DNA of 53,235 nt from Nocardia xishanensis NBRC 101358 (GTDB lineage Bacteria > Actinomycetota > Actinomycetes > Mycobacteriales > Mycobacteriaceae), in the NCBI RefSeq assembly GCF_001613365.1, contig NZ_BDCF01000040.1:1-53235 (forward strand), given 5' to 3'. Below the pieces are notes generated by a model that saw only the letters and a list, made by a program, of their open reading frames with translations, was not told where the DNA came from and made no database searches. The translations under genes were made by a program, and so were the position numbers. This document shows positions 9,687-18,909 of this stretch, piece by piece; within the stretch, counting starts at the first letter, position 1; each line of letters opens with the position of its first letter.

Positions 9687-9727
9687 CCGCACGCCCCACA
9701 TGGGCACCACCTCGGTGAGGCGTGCGG
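9687..9727 (-). terminator. GC-rich hairpin between the oxidoreductase and sigma factor genes
   Basis: CCGCACGCC (9687-9695) pairs perfectly with GGCGTGCGG (9719-9727) across a 23-base loop, just past the oxidoreductase stop. Outer ACACAC/GTGTGT sequences could extend the pairing. There is no U-tract, so it may be an attenuator or processing hairpin and not a strong terminator. Confidence 0.4.
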
Positions 9728-9790
9728 GCGGTGTGTGCGAACGCTGCCGCGCATCATGCAGCCGAGATTGTTGGTGGTGGGTTCGATGGC

Positions 9791-10981
9791 CTATGCGACC
9801 GGTGCCGCCGCGTCGTCGCGCTGGACCGCCAGCAGGGCCGGTCGGTGCTTGCCATCCTTTGGCCAGGAGTGCGAACCCGGCTTGCTCGCCTCGGTCACCA
9901 GGTGCTTGACGCTGGCTTCGCAGGCGAACTCCTTGAGCTTCTTGCCCGCGCGCCCACTGAAGTACAGCGGCATCGCGGTGTCGTCTTTGCGGCCGAGCTG
10001 GAAGATCCCGGCCTGCCTGCCGAAGCTGATGCACATGGCGGGGAACGACAGGTCGACCGGCGCGGGCTGCTCACCCGCGATCCGGTGGAGCACGGTGTCG
10101 GCGGCATGGGCGCCGAGGCATCCCGCGGCGTAAGCGCTCATCCGGAACGGCAGGTCGGACGGCGCCGACGAGTCGCCCGCCGCGACGATGCGCTCGTCGT
10201 CGACGCTGGTCAGCGTTTCGTCGGTCAGCAGTCGCCCGGCGGTGTCGGTGCGCAGGCCGCTGCGGTCGGCCAGATCGGGCACGCCGAACCCGACGGTCCA
10301 GATGGTGACCCGGCTCGCCACCGAGTGGCCGCCGGCGAGTTCCACGGCTTCGCTCCGCACCGTCCTGACCGCCGCATCGGGGCCCTCGAGCACGTCGACG
10401 CCCAACCTCGCGAGGTACTTGCGGGCCGTGCGCCGAGCCCTCGGATGCAGGTACGGACCGAGGACACCTCCGCAGACCAACGTGACGCGCCGGCCCTGCT
10501 CTGCGAGCTCGGCGGCGGTCTCGATGCCGGTCGGGCCGCCGCCGACGACCGTCACCGGCGCAGCGAGGGGCGTGTCGTAGAGCACCGACCGAAGTCGCTG
10601 TGCCGCTTCCAGAGTCGCGATCGGGTAGGCGAATTCGGCCGCGCCCGGTACCTGCGGGCCTGCGCTGCCGCTGCCCACCGCGTAGATCAGGTAGTCGTAG
10701 CCGATCACGCCGCCCTCGGCGAGGCTCACACTGCGCCCGTTCGCGTCGATCCCGGTCACGTTGTCGACGACCAGACGGACGCCCTCGGCGAGGACTTCCT
10801 GGTAGTCGACGACCGCATCGTGCGTCCCGCCCGCCAGCTGGTGCAGGCGCAGCCGCGGCACGAAGACCGGGCGCGGATTGACGACGGTCACCGTCACGTC
10901 ATCGCGCTGGGTCAGGCGGTTGGCCGCCATCACTCCGGCGTATCCGCCGCCGACGACGACCACATCGATGTTCCCGGTCAT
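9791..10981 (-). CDS. NAD(P)/FAD-dependent oxidoreductase (NDH-2-like)
   Basis: A 396-residue pyridine nucleotide-disulfide oxidoreductase-fold flavoprotein. The N-terminal FAD Rossmann motif is VVVVGGGYAG (residues 7-16), a second NAD(P)-binding motif VVGGGPTGIETAAEL lies near the middle, and a late TVGFGVPDLADR/AAGD segment fits the second FAD-binding strand. It resembles type II NADH dehydrogenases and ferredoxin or quinone reductases of the mycobacterial DoxX-like redox group; substrate cannot be read from sequence. ATG 10981 has GAAGGAGAG upstream. It is probably the target partner of the ECF41 sigma factor gene downstream on the same strand, and its promoter region carries an ECF41-like element. 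A flavoprotein monooxygenase role is less likely because no oxygenase signature is seen. Confidence 0.8.
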   Translation of the reverse strand: MTGNIDVVVVGGGYAGVMAANRLTQRDDVTVTVVNPRPVFVPRLRLHQLAGGTHDAVVDYQEVLAEGVRLVVDNVTGIDANGRSVSLAEGGVIGYDYLIYAVGSGSAGPQVPGAAEFAYPIATLEAAQRLRSVLYDTPLAAPVTVVGGGPTGIETAAELAEQGRRVTLVCGGVLGPYLHPRARRTARKYLARLGVDVLEGPDAAVRTVRSEAVELAGGHSVASRVTIWTVGFGVPDLADRSGLRTDTAGRLLTDETLTSVDDERIVAAGDSSAPSDLPFRMSAYAAGCLGAHAADTVLHRIAGEQPAPVDLSFPAMCISFGRQAGIFQLGRKDDTAMPLYFSGRAGKKLKEFACEASVKHLVTEASKPGSHSWPKDGKHRPALLAVQRDDAAAPVA

Positions 10982-11016
10982 GGTGTCTCTCCTTCGTTGC
11001 AGGGGGTCGAGTACTA

Positions 11017-11043
11017 GACACCTCGGCGACCAAAGACCTGACA
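11017..11043 (-). promoter_or_regulatory. Candidate ECF41/SigJ promoter for the oxidoreductase gene
   Basis: On the minus strand TGTCAGG (11043-11037) is followed after exactly 16 bases by TGTC (11020-11017), 36 bases before the oxidoreductase ATG. This is close to the recalled ECF41 consensus TGTCACA-N16-CGTC. Assignment is inferred from the pattern and from the sigma gene next door. Confidence 0.5.
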
Positions 11044-11046
11044 CTC

Positions 11047-11062
11047 TGTGATGTAGATCACT
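11047..11062. promoter_or_regulatory. CRP-like dyad TGTGA-N6-TCACT
   Basis: TGTGA (11047-11051), six bases, then TCACT (11058-11062) matches the actinobacterial CRP consensus TGTGA-N6-TCACA at nine of ten arm positions. It sits between the divergent oxidoreductase and the small acidic ORF, just upstream of the candidate ECF41 promoter. Which gene it controls is not evident. Confidence 0.45.
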
Positions 11063-11168
11063 TCGGACGTACGCAACGGCGCGCATCCCGGAACGCCTGC
11101 GGAGCCGCCACTCGGCGATCCACCATGGATTACGCAGGTGCAACGGTCCACAGGGAAAGGAGCTTCGC

Positions 11169-11345
11169 ATGACTCGCGGTTCCGATGGCCCGTCCGATGC
11201 CGAGGACACCGAGAAGGCGGCCGACGACAGCAAGGACGACGCCGAACAGAAGAAGGGCGAGTCCGACTTGATGCCTGACACCCCCGGAATGCTGGGCGAC
11301 CAAATCGACCAAATGTCCCACCCCGACAAGCCGACCCCGTCATGA
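11169..11345 (+). CDS. Small acidic hydrophilic protein, 58 residues
   Basis: ATG 11169 to TGA 11343-11345 encodes 58 residues with no hydrophobic segment. It begins MTRGSDGPSDAEDTEK, contains many Asp, Glu and Lys, and ends HPDKPTPS. Only two leucines, one isoleucine, no aromatic residue and no cysteine are present, so it is probably disordered. The start is supported by AAAGGAG six bases upstream, and a perfect GC hairpin follows the stop. It is divergent from the flavoprotein gene with a CRP-like dyad between them. I do not recognise the family. Confidence 0.72.
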   Translation: MTRGSDGPSDAEDTEKAADDSKDDAEQKKGESDLMPDTPGMLGDQIDQMSHPDKPTPS

Positions 11346-11350
11346 GAAAC

Positions 11351-11373
11351 GGCCCCGGGTATATGCCCGGGGT
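11351..11373. terminator. Hairpin terminator after the 58-residue ORF
   Basis: CCCCGGG (11353-11359), loop TATATG, then CCCGGGG (11366-11372) forms a perfect seven-pair GC stem eight bases after the small ORF stop. It lies between convergent genes and could serve both strands. Confidence 0.6.
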
Positions 11374-11445
11374 CTGCGGCGGCGCATCTTCGGCGCCGCG
11401 GACCGGATAGGCGCATGGTCGTCGCCGACCGCCGGTACGGCCCCG

Positions 11446-12081
11446 TCAGCTCGGCAGGCCCTCTGCCACCTTGTCATCGAGGGTGACGCGGACAAGCGCC
11501 GCGGCCAGGTCGGCGGTGCGATCCTCGGGTGCCAGATCGGCCAGCTTCTCCGGCTTGGCGGGTAGGCCGACCCGACGGGCGCCGCGCAGGGCGCGGTCGT
11601 CGAAGTGGGGGCGCGCCCAAGACCAGGTGTCCTGGACCTCGCGGAGGAAGATGTCGCTGCCGGTGGGGCCGATGCCGTTGAATTCCTGGAGCAGGTCGGC
11701 CGCTCGGTCCGGGTCGCCGTTCGCCGCGGCGGCCAGTTCGCGCAGGTCACCGTGGTACTGCTCGAGAACGCGGTTGGCGTTCTCGCCGAGCCGGGTCGCG
11801 GTGCTCTCGTCGTAGCGCTTGTAGTGGGCGCGGCCGAGGGCGTCGACCAGGTCCTGCCAGTCGGCGTCGGCTACCTTCTGCGGTGTCCGGTAACCGCTGT
11901 CGGCCAGTTCCTTCGCGGCGGCCACCGCGATGTCCGCGGAGATCCTTGTGCTCATGAGCTCGGCGAGCATCAGCAGCTGGAACAGCGGCGCGGGCTTGTC
12001 CGCGAGCTTGATGCCCGCCTCGGCGGCGTACCCCGTACCCGCGCGATCCAGCAGGGCCCGCACAACCTCACGATCACTCAT
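11446..12081 (-). CDS. HhH-GPD/endonuclease III-like fold protein
   Basis: A 211-residue predominantly helical protein. Residues near 130-150 read LLQEFNGIGPTGSDIFLREV, a helix-hairpin-helix like that of endonuclease III-family base-excision glycosylases. However, the position of the catalytic lysine (LPGVGRKTA in EndoIII) is PTGS here, no clear catalytic aspartate motif follows, and there is no cysteine cluster for an iron-sulfur site. It may be a DNA-binding relative without glycosylase/lyase activity. ATG 12081 is chosen because AGGAGG lies five bases upstream; a GTG just before it (12084) is too close to that site. Confidence 0.6.
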   Translation of the reverse strand: MSDREVVRALLDRAGTGYAAEAGIKLADKPAPLFQLLMLAELMSTRISADIAVAAAKELADSGYRTPQKVADADWQDLVDALGRAHYKRYDESTATRLGENANRVLEQYHGDLRELAAAANGDPDRAADLLQEFNGIGPTGSDIFLREVQDTWSWARPHFDDRALRGARRVGLPAKPEKLADLAPEDRTADLAAALVRVTLDDKVAEGLPS

Positions 12082-12244
12082 CACACCCTCCTCGCTCGAC
12101 TACCGAACGCGTACCCGGGCCTGCCGCGTTGATGCACGACCTGATCGCGGGAGAAGTGGTCGCTCCGAATGAGCGTGCGACCACCATCTCTCGCCGAATC
12201 CATTCGATTCCGTCGATAGAGAAACGGCGGCCGGGCGGACCGGC

Positions 12245-13402
12245 TCAGGGGGCGACAGCGGCGCTGGACGGGTCGATGAGGATCTTGGCGTGGCGTTCCG
12301 GGTTGCCCAACGCGGTGAACGCGTTGTCGATGCCTTCCAAGCCGACGGTGCCGGTGACCAGCGGCGCCGGATCGACCTTGCCGTCGGCGATCATGTGCAG
12401 CGTGTCGCGGAACTCGCCGGGGTCGTAGCCGAGCGCGAAGCGCAGTTCGATCTCCTTGTTGATCGCCATCGCCGGGTGGAAGCGGTCGGTCTCCATGCAC
12501 ACACCGACCACGACGACTCGCGAGAGCGGCGGAGCCGCGGTGAGTATCTGATCGATGATGCCCGGCACACCGACGCATTCGAAGATCACCGGCCCGGCCG
12601 GTCCCGCGTCGAATGTATGCGCGAGCCGAAAGACGTACCACCACGGCAGATTCGGTACCCGGCGCAGTCGCTGCATGGCGTCGAAGCCGAGGCCGAGCAA
12701 CTCGGTGGCGCTGCCGATTCCCTTCTTGGGCGCAGCTTCCCAAGGTGATTCGGCCGCCGGATCCACCACTACGTCGGCACCGCACGAGACGGCCAGCTCG
12801 CGGCGGCGCGGGGAGAAATCGCTCGCGATCACCGTGCGAACGCCCGCCGCTTTCAGCATGCTGATCACCGCGAGACCGATCGGCCCACAACCGATCACGA
12901 ACGCGGTGCGTCCCTTGCCGACCCGCCCCTTGCGCACCGCGTGCCAGGCCACCGCCATCGGTTCGGTGAGCGCGGCGAGCTCGGCCGATAGTCCGTTCGG
13001 CACCGGCATGGTCATGGATTCCTGCACCACCACCTGCTCGGCGTAGCCACCCGGCGCCGCCGTCGAAAGCCCGGTCAGGTGCGGCTGGCCGTCGTGCCGA
13101 ATGATCGGCAACGCAACCACTTTCGTCCCCGGCTTCCACCGCTTACGGCACCCCGGGCCGTATTCGACTATCTCCCCGCTGAATTCGTGCCCGAGCACCA
13201 CGCTCTGCTCGGCCCGCATGAAGCCGCCGTATCCGGTCGCGCTCGCCAGCTCGGCCATCTCGTCGGCATGGGTGCGCGCGTGCAGATCGGATCCGCAGAT
13301 CCCGCACCGCACCACATCGAGCAACACCTGCCCACTCCCGGGCCGCGGCGTCGGCAGCTCCTCGACCTGGAACTTCGTATTCGTCACGACAGCGGCTCGC
13401 AT
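12245..13402 (-). CDS. Zinc-dependent medium-chain alcohol dehydrogenase family protein
   Basis: A 385-residue MDR dehydrogenase. The N-terminal GroES-like part has CGICGSDLH and GHEFSGEI, which supply the catalytic zinc ligands, followed by the Rossmann motif GCGPIGLAVI and a VIFECVG segment typical of sorbitol/threonine dehydrogenase-like members. The usual four-cysteine structural zinc loop is not seen; instead there is an insertion containing RHDGQPHLTGLS. ATG 13402 follows GAGAGGAG at suitable spacing; an upstream start at 13423 is less likely. Substrate unknown. It is transcribed alone, with the HhH gene 163 bases downstream on the same strand. Confidence 0.82.
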   Translation of the reverse strand: MRAAVVTNTKFQVEELPTPRPGSGQVLLDVVRCGICGSDLHARTHADEMAELASATGYGGFMRAEQSVVLGHEFSGEIVEYGPGCRKRWKPGTKVVALPIIRHDGQPHLTGLSTAAPGGYAEQVVVQESMTMPVPNGLSAELAALTEPMAVAWHAVRKGRVGKGRTAFVIGCGPIGLAVISMLKAAGVRTVIASDFSPRRRELAVSCGADVVVDPAAESPWEAAPKKGIGSATELLGLGFDAMQRLRRVPNLPWWYVFRLAHTFDAGPAGPVIFECVGVPGIIDQILTAAPPLSRVVVVGVCMETDRFHPAMAINKEIELRFALGYDPGEFRDTLHMIADGKVDPAPLVTGTVGLEGIDNAFTALGNPERHAKILIDPSSAAVAP

Positions 13403-13635
13403 ACCGGAACTCCTCTCGGACACCCCGCGCCGAACCTATCACCGCCCGGCCCGCCAATGGGTCCGATCGACCAGCCGGTATCCGCCGCCTCGGGCGGATG
13501 CGGCGAACCTTTCGGCGCCATTTCGAATGCCGTCCGGCAGCGGTCGCGGTGGGCAACCATGACATGGCGAATTTCAGCCGCCGGGGAAACGGGATGGGCG
13601 CGAAGCGGTTCGTCCGATCACCGCCCGAAGTCGGC

Positions 13636-13641
13636 TAGGTT
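13636..13641 (+). promoter_or_regulatory. Candidate -10 box of a leaderless methyltransferase transcript
   Basis: TAGGTT ends six bases before the GTG at 13648, and no ribosome-binding site is present. This spacing is what actinobacterial leaderless mRNAs show. Confidence 0.5.
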
Positions 13642-13647
13642 GGCGTC

Positions 13648-14475
13648 GTGACCACAGCTGACGCCGCCCATGCCGGCGAGAAATTCTTGCGGGACATGCA
13701 CAATCGGGCGCCGGAAGCGATGAGTCGATACGTCACCGCGCACCCCATGGCCGACGGCAGAACGAGCTATCAGTTCCTCGCTGAACGGGTCGCGGGCGCC
13801 CAGCGGGTGCTCGACCTCGGATGCGGTGACGGCTCACTGCTGGCGGTGCTCGCCCGCGGCGGCGCGACCGGACTCGCCGGTGTCGACATCGCCGCGGGTG
13901 GGCTCGCGGTGGCCCGGGCGCGGCCCGAGCTGGCCGACGCCGATCTGCGCGAGGCCCGCGCCCAGGATCTGCCTTTCGCCGAGGACTCCTTCGACGCGGT
14001 GGTCTGCCATATGGCGCTGATGCTGATGGCCGACGTCGAGCGGGTCGTCGCCGAGACCGCCCGAGTGTTGCGCCCGGGCGGCACGCTCGCCGTCGCCGTT
14101 GGCGGGCGGGCTGCCGAGGGCAGCGGGCTCGAGCTGTTCCTGAAGCTGGCCCGGCCGCTGTTCGCGAAGCGCCCCGTCCCGCCGATCGGTGACCGCCGCA
14201 CCCGAAGCCGCGACGGACTGAACGAGCTGCTGGCAGCAGCCGGTTTCGCACCGATCACCTGGGAGGAGATCATCCTCGGCGGATCGGGTACACCCGAAGA
14301 GGTATGGAAAACAGCCGTCGAAAAGTACTACGACACAGCGACACTCGCCGCCGAAGAGCTCACGGCACTGCGCCGCGAATTCCTCCAGCGTGCCCGAGCG
14401 CTGACCGAGCGCGAATCGATTACTCGCGGAGAGCGATTGGCGGTCGTCACGACCCGGCTCCTCACGAGCCGGTAG
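13648..14475 (+). CDS. Class I SAM-dependent methyltransferase (UbiE-like)
   Basis: A 275-residue Rossmann-fold methyltransferase. Motif I is LDLGCGDGSLL (about residues 55-65), followed by an acidic motif II (GVDIAAGGLA) and the post-I block DAVVCHMALMLM before RVLRPGGTLAVAV. The substrate-binding C-terminal part is divergent, so the substrate (small molecule, lipid or quinone) is open. The GTG start is supported by the -10-like TAGGTT six bases upstream and by lack of a plausible internal start before motif I. It stands alone, divergent from the MDR gene and convergent with the aldo/keto reductase. Confidence 0.8.
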   Translation: MTTADAAHAGEKFLRDMHNRAPEAMSRYVTAHPMADGRTSYQFLAERVAGAQRVLDLGCGDGSLLAVLARGGATGLAGVDIAAGGLAVARARPELADADLREARAQDLPFAEDSFDAVVCHMALMLMADVERVVAETARVLRPGGTLAVAVGGRAAEGSGLELFLKLARPLFAKRPVPPIGDRRTRSRDGLNELLAAAGFAPITWEEIILGGSGTPEEVWKTAVEKYYDTATLAAEELTALRREFLQRARALTERESITRGERLAVVTTRLLTSR

Positions 14476-14531
14476 CCGGTCACCCAGGGACCACGGTCTG
14501 AGTCGCCGCAGTCGAGCCGATCGAACCGCGC

Positions 14532-15518
14532 TCACCCGTTCACGAAGGTGAGGCTGGTCGCGTCGTAGCGGGTGCCCGCCACCTCGTCCGGCGGGGCGGC
14601 GGCCTCGATCGCGGCGAGGTCATCGGCGGTCAGCTCGATGCTCAGGGCGGCGAGGTTCTCCTCCAGGTACTGCTGCCTGCGGGTGCCGGGGATGGGCACC
14701 ACGTCGTCGCCGCGGTGCTGCACCCAGGCCAGGGCGAGCTGGCCTGCGGTGACGCCCTTGGCCGCGGCCAGTTCGTTCAGCTTCGCGACGATCGCCAGGT
14801 TCTGTTCCAGGTTGCCGTCGGCGAAACGGGGCTGGGTGCGCCGCATATCGGTCTTCGAGAGACCATCGACCGAGCTGTATCGGCCGGTCAGGAAGCCGCG
14901 CCCGAGCGGGGAGAACGGGACGATGCCGATGCCGAGTTCGCGGCAGACGGGCGCGATCTCCACTTCCAGATCACGGGTCCACAGCGACCACTCGCTCTGC
15001 AGCGCGGCGATCGGGTGCACCGCGTGCGCCCGCCGGATGGTTTGCACCCCCGCCTCGGAGAGCCCGAGGTGGCGGACCTTCCCCGCGCGCACCAGCTCGG
15101 CCATGGCACCGACGGTCTCCTCGATCGGCACCCGCGGATCGACGCGGTGCTGGTAGTAGAGGTCGATGTGGTCGACGCCGAGCCGGCGCAGCGACGCCTC
15201 GCACGCCTGCCGCACGTACTCGGCGTCGCCGCGGATGGAGGTGGCTTCGCCGAGGCGATTGACGAAGCCGAATTTCGTGGCGAGCACCACCTCGTCGCGG
15301 CGGCCCGCGATGGCCCGCCCGATCAGCTCCTCGTTGTGTCCGGCGCCGTAGAAGTCCGCGGTGTCGAGCAGCGTCACCCCCAGGTCGAGGGCGCGGTGCA
15401 GGGTCGCGATCGACTGCGCGTCGTCGGAGGCCCCGTACGCGTGACTCATGCCCATGCACCCCAATCCCTGTGCGGAGACGACGAGTTCGCCGAGATGCCG
15501 GGTGCTGATGTCGGTCAT
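14532..15518 (-). CDS. Aldo/keto reductase
   Basis: A 328-residue (beta/alpha)8 NADP-dependent aldo/keto reductase. It starts with LGCMGMSHAYG and has the catalytic aspartate and tyrosine in LLDTADFYGAGHNEELIG, a lysine in LATKFGF, and DLYYQHRVDP where the histidine completes the tetrad. NADP contacts lie in VPFSPLGRGFLTG and the late IPGTRR segment. It resembles the AKR13-type stress-induced reductases of actinobacteria. ATG 15518 has CAGGAGG upstream. The promoter region carries a MerR-type operator within a 19-base spacer, implying induction by an effector-sensing MerR regulator that is not encoded nearby. Confidence 0.88.
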   Translation of the reverse strand: MTDISTRHLGELVVSAQGLGCMGMSHAYGASDDAQSIATLHRALDLGVTLLDTADFYGAGHNEELIGRAIAGRRDEVVLATKFGFVNRLGEATSIRGDAEYVRQACEASLRRLGVDHIDLYYQHRVDPRVPIEETVGAMAELVRAGKVRHLGLSEAGVQTIRRAHAVHPIAALQSEWSLWTRDLEVEIAPVCRELGIGIVPFSPLGRGFLTGRYSSVDGLSKTDMRRTQPRFADGNLEQNLAIVAKLNELAAAKGVTAGQLALAWVQHRGDDVVPIPGTRRQQYLEENLAALSIELTADDLAAIEAAAPPDEVAGTRYDATSLTFVNG

Positions 15519-15557
15519 GGTGCTACCTCCTGAGCTCGAAAAACCTGCTGTCGCAGA

Positions 15558-15588
15558 ACGTTATGAGTTGGAGTGCGCTCCATGTCAA
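15558..15588 (-). promoter_or_regulatory. MerR-type promoter/operator of the aldo/keto reductase
   Basis: Reading the minus strand, TTGACA (15588-15583) and TAACGT (15563-15558) are separated by 19 bases, the elongated spacer of MerR-activated promoters. The spacer holds the dyad TGGAG-N4-CTCCA (15582-15569), matching the GGAG/CTCC half-sites of MerR-family regulators. The reductase ATG lies 40 bases downstream. Confidence 0.72.
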
Positions 15589-15878
15589 TCGATTCCGGGC
15601 GCGCCGCGAATTCCGTTGCTCCAACCCTTGATTCGAATGTATGTTCGGATAGGATGAGTGACGTCCCGCCTCCGGCGGAGGTGTGCCGTAAGAAAAGAGC
15701 CGAATGACCGCTCGGTCTCCGGGTGGTCCAACGGTCAGCCGACCTACTTTCAGGTCTACCGATATGAGGGCAGGGTCGGCGCTCCGGTCAGCGAGCCGCG
15801 GGCGCCTTGACTCGGAACCGCGGCGGCGTGCCCGGGTCGCGCCGCCGCACTTCGGATGACGTTGCGGCAGTGGCGAAC

Positions 15879-16115
15879 TCAGCCGCGAATCGGATTCAGG
15901 CAGTAGCTCTTGTCGGAGTGCGCGACGGCGACCACATCGGGATGCTGTCTTCTGATGGCCGAGTTGCAGACGTCGAGATCGCGACCGGCGACCTTGGTCT
16001 TCACCTGAAAAGCGCCGGGCCGGGTGCAAGGGATCTTGCGCAAGGCGCTGAGTTCGCGGCCCCCTTGGGGGTCGGTGAAGCAGTCACCGATCTCGGCATT
16101 GAGCTGTAAACACAC
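15879..16115 (-). pseudogene. Fragment encoding an LppU-like four-cysteine extracellular domain
   Basis: The minus-strand frame ending at 15879 reads NAEIGDCFTD, then KIPCTRPGAFQV, DVCNSAIR and SYCLNPIRG. This four-cysteine spacing and terminal YCL resemble the domain of mycobacterial lipoprotein LppU and related secreted actinobacterial proteins. No signal peptide or lipobox precedes it; upstream frames are non-homologous. A GTG at 16115 would give 78 residues but has no ribosome site. It is therefore most likely a 5'-truncated remnant; a small cytosolic protein or an unnoticed frameshift further upstream are alternatives. Confidence 0.4.
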
Positions 16116-16283
16116 AGAGCGCGCTTTGCGACCGGTGCCCTTCCGATGATCGAAGTCGCCGAGCGATTCTCGCGGCAGTCCCGTGCAAGACCCGACGCCA
16201 CAAGGGTGGTGAATTCGCCCCGACGGCGGGCATACCTGTTCTCGGTAGTGCTCAACCTGGCCGCGAGGATCGGAGAGTCCGCG

Positions 16284-16598
16284 ATGATCCACACCATCCT
16301 GTCCGCCGAGGACTTCCGTCAGGCCCTCGCCAACAACGCCAAGGTCGTCGTTTACTGCCAGGTCGAGCGGGATCCCGAGTGCCAGGGGATCAAAGGGGAG
16401 CTCGACCGGCTCGCGGAGGGGCACGCGGACGTCTCCTTTTTCGCGCTCGACTTGGATACCGTCCGCGATGCCGTGGCGCAGGAGCTCGATGACCGGGTCG
16501 ACCCACCGAGCTACTACCTGTTCCTGGACGGCAAGCGGATCGACGTGGTGCGCGGCGCCGCCCAGCGCCTTGCCGAGGCCATGGACGCGCGCTTCTGA
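16284..16598 (+). CDS. Thioredoxin-like protein without a CxxC motif
   Basis: A 104-residue small protein with thioredoxin-like order: an N-terminal strand/helix, VVVYCQVERDPECQG, an FFALDLDTV strand, a DPPSYYLFLDGKRI segment with the cis-proline-like PPS, and a C-terminal helix. The active-site position has a cysteine followed eight residues later by another, not CxxC, so ordinary dithiol oxidoreductase activity is doubtful. ATG 16284 has GGAGAG about seven bases upstream; upstream in-frame starts lack support. It lies 463 bases before dnaK on the same strand, but an HspR operator and a promoter lie between, so it is probably a separate unit. Confidence 0.6.
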   Translation: MIHTILSAEDFRQALANNAKVVVYCQVERDPECQGIKGELDRLAEGHADVSFFALDLDTVRDAVAQELDDRVDPPSYYLFLDGKRIDVVRGAAQRLAEAMDARF

Positions 16599-16861
16599 GC
16601 CTGCGCTCGCCGACCGCGGTGCCGCGACAGCCTCCTGCTACGCGAAAGTCCTGACAAGGGCTTGTCGGAACGCCGACTCCGGTTCGGTCGAACATGCGCC
16701 GGACCGATCCGGTGGCGTCCACGTCCGCGCCGCCGAGCGCCGCGGCGGTGTTCACTGCGAAGCAGCCGCGCCTAACGGGATCGGCGGGGTTGGACCTGAA
16801 GGTCGATTTCGAGTCCCCGGGAATACCGCGCGCGGGCCGCTGGTTGATGGTGTTCGACAAC

Positions 16862-16882
16862 ATTGAGCGAGTCGGACTCAAG
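16862..16882. promoter_or_regulatory. HAIR operator (HspR-binding) before dnaK
   Basis: ATTGAGC-N7-ACTCAAG matches the HspR inverted repeat CTTGAGT-N7-ACTCAAG with a perfect right arm and two left-arm mismatches. It lies directly upstream of a sigma-A-like promoter, as expected for HspR repression of the dnaK operon. Confidence 0.85.
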
Positions 16883-16888
16883 TTTAAG

Positions 16889-16918
16889 TTGACGCCCGGT
16901 AGGGATTGGGTGCAAGAT
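16889..16918 (+). promoter_or_regulatory. Candidate dnaK promoter
   Basis: TTGACG (16889-16894), 18 bases, then CAAGAT (16913-16918). It begins seven bases after the HAIR dyad, so bound HspR would cover or abut the -35 element. The remaining leader up to 17061 is about 140 bases and holds no gene. Confidence 0.5.
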
Positions 16919-17061
16919 TGAGCCGACCACGCTCAGCGTTGCTGGGACCGTGCTCCGTGAGGTGCTGGGGGCGAGGTCTCGCGGCGGTGCAGAACACGCC
17001 GCAAGGGCGAGCCCGCTCGCCCGGCACCGGCACATATGTACGTCAACTAGGAGGAACAAAC

Positions 17062-18905
<1,844 letters not shown>

Positions 18906-18909
<4 letters not shown>

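Noticed and set aside
16146..16283. N-terminal extension of the thioredoxin-like gene
   Set aside because: Overlaps the four-cysteine fragment on the other strand and has no ribosome site; ATG 16284 is better supported.
16599..16860. Possible gene between the thioredoxin-like ORF and dnaK
   Set aside because: Open frames on both strands lack ribosome sites and recognisable content; the stretch appears to be non-coding leader or spacer.
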